Assembly (NCBI GenBank): GCA_946965045.2
Contig: OX337240.1
Location: 1,922,001-1,986,000 of the forward strand
Source: Epithemia pelagica
Lineage: Eukaryota > Bacillariophyta > Bacillariophyceae > Surirellales > Surirellaceae
Length of the DNA stretch: 64,000 nt
Direction: 5' to 3'
A model generated the notes under the pieces. It did no database searches, was not told the origin of the DNA, and worked only from the letters and a program-made list of their open reading frames with translations. This document shows positions 9,907 to 18,803 of the stretch, one piece after another (the stretch's first letter is position 1; each line of letters begins with the position of its first letter). Both the position numbers and the translations under genes were made by a program.

Positions 9907-11516
9907 TCTTTGGGTGCTGGACTGTCTCGTCACCACAAGAGAACAACAAGGCGAGAAATCTCTGCTGGAATGTCCGTGTGTGTGGAGATTCTCACACACG
10001 AAAGATAACAGTCCGTATCGAGGTGTGCTTCTTGTGGCAACTACTACTGGAGAGGATCCCTGGATGTTCTTCTTCTTCTTCTTCCCAACCAGAATGGAAG
10101 ATTCTCTCGACACAACCAATCACAAAGACACGACGGTGGTGTTGGTGGTTGCGGTTGTTGTGCTTGTGGCTCTCTCGTCTTTTCTCTCTCTCTCTTTGTT
10201 GGTTGTCGTGGTGTGTTGGTTGGGGATTGATTGTGTGTGGAGTGTGATGGAGGCGCGCGCGGGCCGAGCAAAATCCGTTGTGGAAGGGAGGCGCATCCCC
10301 CACCCCCATACAACGTACGTGTTCGAATTCATACTCGTGCGCGCCACACCAACCAACGGCTGGGAATTCAAATCCAAGAGCCGGGGGACTCGAACATAGC
10401 GCGAGGTGATTTACCCAAACGCACCATACAATGGATGGGTGCTCACTCCTCCCCCCCCTCCAATCGATACGGATACTGTCTCGATGATGACGACGAGTCC
10501 GAACGAAACTTTTTCTACGACGTAGTAGACGGCGTGGAGCGACAATTCTCGTTTCTCTCTCTCTCTCTCGTAATTACGGCTGTTGTGCGGTCGTATGGAC
10601 ACACGCAGTATTCTCGTTTCTCTCCTCCTCTCCTGATTGCGGCTCGTGTGTATGGAGCGTGGACACACAAGTGTTCTCTTTTTACGGCTGTGGATGTGTC
10701 TTTTGGTGGGAATGTGTTGGGAACAGACGTTTGTTGGAGAGGAATTCGGGGAGAGAGAGCGCGAGTGCCACTGCTGTCGGTGCATCACCATGGGGTTTGG
10801 TGGTGGTGGTGGTGGTGGTGGTGGTGGTTCTTTTTGGAGAGTCTGGATGGACGAGGAAAAAGACCTGTCATGGGATACTTTGGTTGTCGAGAGTCTTTTT
10901 GTGTGTGAGTGTGCGTGTGTCAGCGACATGTTTGGATGGATGGTGCCATGTGGAAATGCGGTACGAGCCATCGTCCCCGTCACCTTCATCTTCTCCTCCT
11001 CCTGTCTACCGAGGGAGTGAGCAAGCACAGTAGAACAAGCGATATAAATTTGTCGAAAACACCCTTGCCCCTGAAAAAAAAAAGCCAACTTCTGCTACTT
11101 CCCAACATTTTCCCCAAAACAAATCACTATGCGCAAACTCCCTTTTCTGCATCCACGACAAACAAAGGTTCCCATGGTTCGCCCCAGCAGACACACCATG
11201 GGAGACGCACGCGGTAGAGGAATTCACTCACGTCTCGTGCCCTTGCCACTCGTGTGTGTGTGTGTGTCTCCATGTTTTCCACTCACTCATTCCTAAAGTG
11301 CTTGCCATACTCCTAGAAATGTGAATCAACCTTTATGTATTTTAATTCCTACATGTATACCTATGGATCGTCCCATCCCGGCAAGTATTCCGCAATCTGT
11401 CTGGTGTTTCAAAGTCCCACGCCGCATTTTTGGACTAAAGAGATCCCATCTTTTGGTACGCGGTGGTTTCTCTAGATACCTCCGGGTCGGTCCACTCGAT
11501 CACTGCCACCGTTCTG
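9907..11516. other. Intergenic region with microsatellites
   Basis: About 1.6 kb without a convincing gene. It holds a TTC run at about 10069-10083, a TC run at about 10553-10569 and a TGG run at about 10799-10829. Long frames here arise from these simple repeats on both strands. It lies upstream of the large minus-strand gene and downstream of the choline-transporter-like gene, so it probably contains the promoter and 5'UTR of the former. Confidence 0.6.
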
Positions 11517-13154
11517 TTACACGACATTGCGTTGTTCCGACGACAGTTCGTTTCCGTCAAACTCAAACATACCGGGGTACGTGGCGGCATAGGTCGACCG
11601 AAGTTCGTGAGACAGTTGGGTGCGTCCGCTTCCTTCTCCGGGTTGTTCGGCAAAGCACACCATAATGGTTCGCACGGCCGATTCCACCACGAACAGCACC
11701 GTGTTGCTAATAATAATGCCGACAATAAAACCAATCCAAAAGGCTACGGCCAAGGCCGCATTGTAATCATCGGCACTCGAGAAGTGGTTGTGTCCCAAAA
11801 AGACCATGAGCAAGACACAGACAGCTCCCGTGAGAGCCGCAATTCCAAGATTGGCAAACATCAAGACACGGAAAATAAGGCGGTCCGTAATCAGTGTAGT
11901 CCAGCCTCGAGCCTTGAAGAGGTCAATCACCTTGCGACCAGCCGAGAGGTAATCATATCCATAGATACCAACGTAACAAAAGGCCCATGAATTAAAGTAC
12001 TCGAGATACGCGCGAAGACAAATCACAATGCATTGGATCACACAGCTCACAATATCACGGCGATTGCGAGTCTGACGAGCCATTTGTTCCAATGTTTGCA
12101 AAATGGCCACCAACAAGCTACCGAAACAGATCGAGCCAAAGGAATACGTACAGGAACGGTAGAGGGCATCCGATACATCTTGTCCGCAGCAACCGCGGCT
12201 TGATAGGGCTTCGTCTTCGGAAAGAATCCACCACGACGAAACCGCTCCAGCGGTTGTGGTGTGAAGGGTATTCTGAATGACTTGCTGGGTCCAATACAAG
12301 CACAACAGAAGAAAAACGACTGCAACGGTACTGGGTTGCTGGTCGCACATGCTGTCTTCACCATTGGCATCAGAACAGGGAACTTGAGGTTTCTGCTGAT
12401 CGTGATAGACTACACCTGCAAACGCAATCATCCACATAAAACTCCACGCATAAATGGTAAAGAGAGCTCCGATGCTCAAAAAGAAGAGTCCAATATTGGC
12501 ACGAACGGCTGTCAAAGCCACCTTAAGGTTCACGGCGGCAAAGGGCATGAATCGCTTGTAACAGTTATAAAAGCACAAAGAGATCAAACTGAAACCGACG
12601 GCCATCATCCACCAGAACCCAACAATAGAACCGTGCACGTCTCCGTTTTCATCCTCTTCCGTTGGTTTGGATGCCATCAAGATGAGCAACGCCACAACAG
12701 CAAAGGACACGGGTGCAACAAAGAAAGAGATCTTGATCACTGTCAAGGGGTGACGGATCATGACACGGAAGGCCGACATGGTCACGAGGGTGGAGGCCAT
12801 GAATGTCCCCACCAAGAAGAAGAGAACATCCGAGCCAGAGAAGCTATTGCTGGACGAGGAATTTTCATTCCCACCGCCGTTGTTGAATTGATCATCGGTT
12901 GTTTCATCGGATGACTCGGTGCTACTGAACAGGGCTGGCCCAAAAGCCATTGCGGTTCCGGCAACGGCAGCTACTTGAATGAAGAAGAGAACGGAAAAAT
13001 ACCAGTCACGAAAGGCCGGAGGTTGGACTTCCCCCTTCATGACTTCAATCGAAATGGGTTCCACTCGATGGATTCCGTCCCCTTTGTCATCTTCCTTGTT
13101 TGCCGTCACGACCATGTCTTCATGATCGGTATCGTCTTGCTTAACAGGCATCAT
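11517..13154 (-). CDS. Choline transporter-like protein (CTL/SLC44 family)
   Basis: A single-exon membrane protein of 545 residues with about ten hydrophobic helices, predicted to carry choline or related substrates across the plasma or an organelle membrane. The acidic cytosolic N-terminus precedes the first helix at about residue 50. The C-terminal half carries the family's characteristic segments: a Tyr/Cys-rich stretch leading to SFGSICFGSLLVA, then a loop with aromatic-rich EYFNSWAFCYVGIYGYD, followed by SAGRKVIDLFKARG and two further helices. These match the Pfam Choline_transpo domain layout. The start ATG at 13154 is the first in frame. Some fungal and algal members (Pns1-like) have no proven choline transport, so substrate is inferred from family. 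Confidence 0.88.
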   Translation of the reverse strand: MMPVKQDDTDHEDMVVTANKEDDKGDGIHRVEPISIEVMKGEVQPPAFRDWYFSVLFFIQVAAVAGTAMAFGPALFSSTESSDETTDDQFNNGGGNENSSSSNSFSGSDVLFFLVGTFMASTLVTMSAFRVMIRHPLTVIKISFFVAPVSFAVVALLILMASKPTEEDENGDVHGSIVGFWWMMAVGFSLISLCFYNCYKRFMPFAAVNLKVALTAVRANIGLFFLSIGALFTIYAWSFMWMIAFAGVVYHDQQKPQVPCSDANGEDSMCDQQPSTVAVVFLLLCLYWTQQVIQNTLHTTTAGAVSSWWILSEDEALSSRGCCGQDVSDALYRSCTYSFGSICFGSLLVAILQTLEQMARQTRNRRDIVSCVIQCIVICLRAYLEYFNSWAFCYVGIYGYDYLSAGRKVIDLFKARGWTTLITDRLIFRVLMFANLGIAALTGAVCVLLMVFLGHNHFSSADDYNAALAVAFWIGFIVGIIISNTVLFVVESAVRTIMVCFAEQPGEGSGRTQLSHELRSTYAATYPGMFEFDGNELSSEQRNVV

Positions 13155-13709
13155 CTTTCCTTAGAAGCTTGGCAACGAAACAGTTACGGAGCAATGAGTG
13201 GTTCGTCACGATGTTTCACGGAAGTAAAAGAACAACAGTTAAACGAATTAAGAGAAAATCCCTAGCTTTCCATGATTCACAAAGCCGTTAGACATATACA
13301 AAAGTTACAACTCTCAAGACGGCTAGGGTGTCCAATGAAAGATCCAACCAAAATCCTTAGAGGTCATGTTCTTGACACACCATGACTTTTTATGTAATCA
13401 GAGGTGGAATTAGGCCTTACTTTCTTTTCCATGTCGCTGTGAAGGATTGGGCACATCATGGGAACGAGTCGTGCATAAATTTTAGCTACCCCATTCCATT
13501 CGCCCATAGCATAGCCCCCTAGCTTCTCGGAAAATGGACTATGGCGAAAATTTCTGGAAACGGTCCACGGAAGAAGTACATGCCAATCGACCCTCATAAA
13601 TAACAACAACAGCAACAAATCCCGTACGATGATAATCCAGAGATGCATGGATTGATTGCAAGCCCTGTCGTGAGATTGTTTGGGATTCGTCTAGTACAAG
13701 CTCACCAAT
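13155..13709. other. Intergenic, no gene seen
   Basis: The 555 bp upstream of the choline-transporter-like gene and downstream of the TPR gene have only short unsupported frames. It should contain the promoter of the former (transcribed leftward) and the terminator of the latter. Confidence 0.6.
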
Positions 13710-15092
13710 TCAGCTTTCTTTTCTCAAGAGTGCTCCAGCAAAATTGTCGCGAAAGGAATCCTTTTGACTCTTTTGCAAGCGCTTCAGTTCCAAATTAATC
13801 TTTGCCAAGAGCTTCTGCGCTTCCTTTGACAATGCTGGGGATTCAAACGGCATCTGGATAACATCGGATTTGGCCGCCTTCAAAAGCCGGATACCATCCG
13901 AAGTGTTGTTGGTGGACAACAATAGTACCTCCTTTGCGAGCTCGTGGCGTGCCGTTGCACGTTGAAACAAGATTTTGTGGTGAAACTCGTCGAGTTGTAA
14001 CGCCATGCTCGCACAAGCTTCCGACTCGCTCCATGACTTCGCTCGGAAGTGGACCAAGGCAAGGTTGGAGTACAAGGTTACCAGTATGTCTCGTTGGGGT
14101 CCACGTTTGCCCTTGGAGGATCCATAGAGGTCAACTCCAGCCCTGTACATGGATTGAGCCTCACTGAGGTTGTTTTGTTTAAACGAGGCATTGCCTTTCT
14201 CTTTGTATTCCAAAATGGCCGAAAATGTCGTCTCATCCAATGCAGCGAAGCAGTCAATCGGATATTGTGGACAGCGAGAGAGACAAAAAGCCTCTACCAA
14301 TGCAATCGTTTCATCCTCACAGTTGACATCCCCAAAATATGCCACGCATCCTTTTCCATAGTTGTGCATGGCCACAATAATATCGTATTCGGCATCTAAG
14401 TCCGTTGCCGTCGCTGATGTAGGGTCCTGAGGTTTGGATACATCACGGCCATTCATAAAGGGCACCATAGACTGTGTTCGTGAATCCGATGTGACACCTA
14501 AGCAGCGTTCATTGGGTGGAACATTTTGCAGAGTTGTTCCCTTGGCACTATAGGGTACAATGATTCGTCGAGAGTAGTTGCCATTGCCAAAGCTGTAGTT
14601 GACATTCAGTTCATTCTCGACGCATGGACCCCAAGTGGTGCGATAGTAGCCGGATCGTTCCCACGTGGTGTCAAACAACTTTTGAAACGTCGAGACCAAC
14701 AATCCTTCACTGCTGGGAAACGCTGCGACACCACCAGCTTGTACAAAGGCTTGCAAGTGTCTGCCCAATTTGGTTTCGAAAGTTTCGAAGTCCGTATCAT
14801 TGGAGTAATCAACAACGACAATGCAGTGATAAACGCCACTTTCGATTTCTTGAATACATCGATCTATTCCAAAGGCATCGGGTGAGGCACTACTACCTTG
14901 ACTATGCTGTAACTCATGTGGATCACTCAGCCAAACGCGAAAGGTACGAATTCCGGTCCCACTCCCCTGGTCAATGGCTGCAGCAAATTTTTTTTCCATC
15001 CAGGGAACCATGCAATAGCCTTCAATGAAAAGGATGTGGACATCGCTTTCTGGCATAGTACTCAGTGGACGCCATCCATCTCCAGTCTCCAT
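13710..15092 (-). CDS. TPR protein with N-terminal glutamine-amidotransferase-like domain
   Basis: A single-exon frame of 460 residues beginning at the ATG at 15092. Residues about 15-280 resemble a class-I glutamine-amidotransferase/ThuA-like Rossmann fold: a hydrophobic strand (HILFIEGY), a second strand (CIVVVDYSNDTDF), a segment with VQAGGVAAFPSSEGL, and a late strand (GKGCVAYFGDVNCED) with conserved small residues. No clear nucleophile-elbow Cys is seen, so catalysis is doubtful. Residues about 290-400 contain TPR-like helix pairs: an AILEYKEKGNASFKQNNLSEA repeat of the cochaperone type, then LYSNLALVHFRAKSWSEA-like and KILFQRATARHEL helices. TPRs of this kind often bind Hsp70/Hsp90 C-termini. 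The fusion is common in diatoms as I recall, with unknown role. Confidence 0.65.
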   Translation of the reverse strand: METGDGWRPLSTMPESDVHILFIEGYCMVPWMEKKFAAAIDQGSGTGIRTFRVWLSDPHELQHSQGSSASPDAFGIDRCIQEIESGVYHCIVVVDYSNDTDFETFETKLGRHLQAFVQAGGVAAFPSSEGLLVSTFQKLFDTTWERSGYYRTTWGPCVENELNVNYSFGNGNYSRRIIVPYSAKGTTLQNVPPNERCLGVTSDSRTQSMVPFMNGRDVSKPQDPTSATATDLDAEYDIIVAMHNYGKGCVAYFGDVNCEDETIALVEAFCLSRCPQYPIDCFAALDETTFSAILEYKEKGNASFKQNNLSEAQSMYRAGVDLYGSSKGKRGPQRDILVTLYSNLALVHFRAKSWSESEACASMALQLDEFHHKILFQRATARHELAKEVLLLSTNNTSDGIRLLKAAKSDVIQMPFESPALSKEAQKLLAKINLELKRLQKSQKDSFRDNFAGALLRKES

Positions 15093-15396
15093 ATTGTCCT
15101 TCCGCTCTCTTGCCCTTCAAGAAGTTGCTCTTGTGACTTTTGTTGTGAAACACATTTTGAGAAAGACGTGTGGTATGTCGCCTTTTCAGTAGGTAGCACT
15201 ATAAAGTACTCCTACGTAGATACCGCAAACCGCATGGCTGTGGTGCTTAACCTGCAGCAGCTTTATAATAGAGTGTCCGTACACAAACTACAAATGTTTT
15301 GAGGACGTTTTTGGGACTCCCTATGGTCGCTTTGTTCAGCTTGAAAGGCCAGCTAATACATGCAAAAAATCTATATATGCATAACTCCATTTTCGG
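15093..15396. other. Short intergenic region
   Basis: The 304 bp between the methyltransferase 3' end and the TPR-protein start, both minus-strand genes, contain no supported coding region. Confidence 0.6.
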
Positions 15397-16329
15397 TTAA
15401 TCTTTCTTGACAGCAGGGTTATTCACATCATCCGTCTGTTTATGGAAAACGCATGCTTCGGCAATACAATGGATGAACAACAAATCTTTCGGCAAAGGGT
15501 ACTTAGGCTGAACATGCCCCGGCATTGTAATGTAGAGCAACTGCTTTTGCCAATCCGCTATGTATTCATGAACAGGAACATTGGTACATTGACTAGACGG
15601 CGTCTTGCTTCTTGCAATACCAACCTGCAAATCTTCGATAAAGTAGTAGCCACCAGGGTTGAGTTCTGGCCACAGTTTATGAAACGAATTGAGGATTTGA
15701 CAATTTTCATGACCACCATCATGGATAATGGCATCAAACTTTCCACCAGTTTGTTCAATCCATGAATCCAATGTTTTCATATCTCCTTGATCACCAGTCA
15801 CAACTTAAATGCCCTCCAATTGACCTTTCGACAGGGCCTTGTCCACGCAGGCTTTGTTATATTCGGCCTCCCACACTTCTACGGTAGGCGGGAAAAGCGT
15901 TTTCCACAGCGTGACGGATGCTCCAGGTCCGTAAAACATGTCGCAACCCAAACCGATTTCCATAAACTTCATGTTTGGCTTATAGGCAGCAAGAGGCAAC
16001 AAAAACTGGCCGTACATGTTGTGATACCGATGACGGTCCGTTGTCCAATACCCGATCTTGTCGGTAACAGGTTGAATCGACAGGGCTGTATCTTTGAAGT
16101 GTTTGATCCGAACCTGGGGATCGATGTTTGCGTTGAGACTGACTAGCGTATTCTTCTCAGTTACGGCTGGCATTGCATCAGTGATCATCTGAGCGTCCAT
16201 CATGGACTTCAATACATCCCTATACACAAAGGCAACAAGGGCACTGAGAACAAGAACCACGACAAGAACTCGTGTGTTCGTGGATCGTGTCTTCTGGTTG
16301 TGGAACGGAGAACTATCAATCAATGCCAT
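15397..16329 (-). pseudogene. Membrane-anchored class-I methyltransferase interrupted by an in-frame stop
   Basis: The frame from the ATG at 16329 to the stop at 15397 spans 311 codons but contains one TAA at 15805-15807. The N-terminus is short and cytosolic, followed by a single helix (VLVVVLVLSALVAFVY), so it is a type II membrane or signal-anchor protein, probably Golgi or ER. The lumenal part is a SAM-dependent methyltransferase-like domain: motif I region KFMEIGLGCD, then WEAEYNKACVDKA, and after the stop GDQGDM, FDAIIHDGGHENCQI and LNPGGYYFIEDL. These are the conserved blocks of a class-I family close to cephalosporin-hydroxylase/CmcI-like methyltransferases. The stop falls exactly between two conserved blocks and the frame is otherwise unbroken on both sides. 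It therefore looks like a recent nonsense mutation, a sequence error, or readthrough. An intron excising it would destroy conserved sequence. Confidence 0.8.
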
Positions 16330-17493
16330 GTTGTCAATCTCTCTTCTTCTGGTGCCTTGAGGTATCGATCCTTTGTAGGTTTGGTAGAGGGAAGCAGCAA
16401 GACAATTGAGCCAAGATTTTCTCAGAGCAATGCGATGAATGATGAAACATGGATATCTTGTGTGACGTTCACGGTTCACGGTTCACGTCGCACTTGCACG
16501 CCAAACCGCCACATAAGAAAAACGACAAACGAGCGCGTCTATTTTGTGTTCCATTTTTGTTCCATTATTAATTTCTGTTTTTTACGGCTGCACAGCTTTG
16601 TTCCAACGTACGAAAAACGAGTGCAAGACGTCCAATATGGGAATAAGACTGCGTGAGTCACGCAGCATGCCCTTACTTTTTTTGACGAATGAGGGCCTGT
16701 GTCCAGGGAATGTGTTTTTGAGTTCTGAAATCGATCGAGGTTGAGCCAATAGGTTATGGTCCCCTTGAAAACTCGAAAACACAACCTCGAATCCCCCAAA
16801 TCTTGGCAATCCCCCAACGACCTTGCCAAGATTCTGAAATCGAGTTTCGAGTTTCGAGGTTTGCAAAGAGCCCCACGCGCTCCTACAAAACCCACCTTTC
16901 AGCCGCCGGGCTTTCTGTCTCTCATTTCGATCTCTCCGACAACAACAACGAGGCAATCTCTCTTGTCCATCATAGACAATAGTAGCACAATGATTGATGT
17001 GATATAAGTAGGAGCTTCTCTAGAAAATAAGCAAGTATTATTAACCTGTCGCTGCCATGGAAGTAATGGTCACAACCACTGTCAATGGTCTAAAGAGCAA
17101 ATAGTTCTCATCTCTCCATAGATGACATGGTTACGGAACAAAGCCTGCATCCTGCTCCATGGACGGGCTCTACAAATATTCTACCTTCTCACGTTATGCA
17201 ATGTGATATTAGGAATTAGGAGTACTCAAGCGACATTTGTTTGTCGTCATTGTCAATTGCCGTTGTGCTCGTTCATGCGCCGGTAGGAGGGAAGCATGGG
17301 AGTGCACGAGTATTGAAAAATAAAACTCGAAACTCGAAACTCGAAAATACATTTTTTACCTGGACACGTACATCCAGAATCCAGATCGTTGTTTCAAGGT
17401 AGGGACAGAGCCCCACCTCAAAACTCGAAACTCGATTTCAGACCTCGAAAACACATTCCCTGGACACAGGGCCTGACCCCCAAATCCCAAAAA
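16330..17493. other. Intergenic region between methyltransferase and SWIM-domain gene
   Basis: About 1.2 kb between two divergently transcribed genes. Most of it is occupied by the inverted-repeat element described separately. Near the methyltransferase start is a short run of TTCACGG direct repeats at about 16472-16490. No gene is supported. Confidence 0.6.
16696..17470. mobile_element. Inverted-repeat (MITE-like) element of about 775 bp
   Basis: The sequence CCTGTGTCCAGGGAATGTG, continuing with TTTT and GAG, at 16696-16722 is repeated in inverted orientation at 17444-17470, with one mismatch over about 27 bases. Similarity extends inward through CTGAAATCGA...GAGG. Inside are extra copies of the CTGAAATCGAGTTTCGAG motif at about 16836-16860 (direct) and about 17419-17443 (inverted), and ACTCGAA runs at about 17325-17346. 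No coding potential is evident. Terminal inverted repeats, small size and no ORF fit a non-autonomous DNA transposon. I did not find an unambiguous target-site duplication, so the exact ends may lie a few bases out. Confidence 0.65.
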
Positions 17494-18465
17494 ATGGCGA
17501 CAGGAAATGGTGGGGAATCGGGAATCACATCGGCATCAGAAATCACTCCATCCTCCATCATGTCCATTGACAGGATACCAAAGTCAGACCCACCAAAGGA
17601 AGTTCTGGATCGAGTTCGTGTGTTGCAACACTATCTTTGGTCGATACAAGTCGATCGGGAACGACAACGCAAGCTCGCACAATCAGAGAACGAGACTCCA
17701 TGCAATTCGCAAGACAAGCAGCACGTGATCCAATCACCAACAACGAGAAACAAGGCCCATGATTCCGACCGGGAACCACCCACGAAAATGGTCAAGGTTG
17801 ACAACGACGCACAGGCATTGGTGCCACCCACCTCTATGGAACTGAATCAAATCTTTCAAGTAGTGACCACCCTATTCGGATCACACAGTACAACAACAAC
17901 GTCTCCATGCATAGTCGAAGCGGCCATGGCTCTTTTGGACTCGGCAGAATTCAACATTACACGAGTCGTTTCTCTGACTTCGCAACGAAGCATGTATCTG
18001 ATTCGAGCCGATCGTCCAAGTAAGGACCGCATCCACTATCCTTCCTCCGACCAAATAGAATCATCCAAACCGCCTCCATCGCCACCATCAGAACCGTTTG
18101 ATCATGACGACAATGACGACGAACTACAACAGGAACCAATCATGCAATCCCCGACAAGCTCTCCCAGCTACTATTTTTGTCGTTTCCCCGAGGAGTCATC
18201 TGAGGATGCGAGTTTCTTTCATTGCTCTTGTCGGTCTTATTTTGACCAAACCATGCAAGGCTTACATCCCTCTTGTCCTCCTGCAAACGAAGTGGAGAGA
18301 GGCAAACACCATTGCGTTGGGACTACAGATTCTCCGACCTTCCTTTGTGAACATTTGCTCGCTCTTCTTCTGGCACCGGCTTTGGTTATTCCCATGGCTG
18401 TCCTGGAAATGAAGAGTGATCATGACTTTGCCGAGCTTGTCATTGGCCGCATTGGTCTAAGTTGA
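17494..18465 (+). CDS. SWIM zinc-finger protein, ZSWIM7/SWS1-like
   Basis: A single-exon protein of 323 residues from the ATG at 17494. The frame opens further upstream, through the inverted-repeat element, without a convincing start. The N-terminal 120 residues are charged and disordered. Residues about 150-180 (AMALLDSAEFNITRVVSL, then RSMYLIRAD) match the strand region preceding the zinc finger in ZSWIM7/SWS1. The SWIM finger is FHCSC, then FLCEHLLALLLA, with CxC and CxH ligands separated by about 38 residues, longer than usual. The C-terminus ends with an amphipathic helix as in ZSWIM7. Family members form the Shu complex with RAD51 paralogues and promote homologous recombination, including in meiosis. 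The full protein is about twice human ZSWIM7 length because of N-terminal and pre-finger insertions. Confidence 0.75.
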   Translation: MATGNGGESGITSASEITPSSIMSIDRIPKSDPPKEVLDRVRVLQHYLWSIQVDRERQRKLAQSENETPCNSQDKQHVIQSPTTRNKAHDSDREPPTKMVKVDNDAQALVPPTSMELNQIFQVVTTLFGSHSTTTTSPCIVEAAMALLDSAEFNITRVVSLTSQRSMYLIRADRPSKDRIHYPSSDQIESSKPPPSPPSEPFDHDDNDDELQQEPIMQSPTSSPSYYFCRFPEESSEDASFFHCSCRSYFDQTMQGLHPSCPPANEVERGKHHCVGTTDSPTFLCEHLLALLLAPALVIPMAVLEMKSDHDFAELVIGRIGLS

Positions 18466-18803
18466 TAGAAGGAGAAGTGATTCTTTGGGGGTATATCAAT
18501 TGTACAAGGAAAATCACGCGCATTAAACTCTTATTACATGAGCTTTGCTCAATACTCTTTTCATTAATTGTATGGCCATGGAGTATGTATCATGAACAAC
18601 AAGCATGGCTCACCAGCAGACGAAAAAGGAGAAGCGATCAGGAATCAGGGCTCAGGGTAAAAATAGTAGAGAACAATCCAGAATCCCGAACGACTTTTTG
18701 TGCAACAGTCAAGAGGCTTCAACCCATTTGATCGTATCAAGACGAGCCGCAACGAACGAACTTCATGCGAGGGCCCGTATTGTCTCTCACGATATGGAAA
18801 GAC
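18466..18803. other. Intergenic, no gene seen
   Basis: The 338 bp between the SWIM-protein stop and the stop of OSCA-like gene A, which are convergent, hold only short unsupported frames and presumably the two polyadenylation regions. Confidence 0.6.

Noticed and set aside
10231-11088. Several long frames on both strands
   Set aside because: They arise from TC and TGG simple repeats and stop-poor GC-rich sequence; no domain, no splice logic, and they overlap each other on opposite strands.
15780-15830. Intron that removes the methyltransferase stop codon
   Set aside because: The only GT-AG pairs around the stop give introns of about 20 nt and delete conserved residues of the family.
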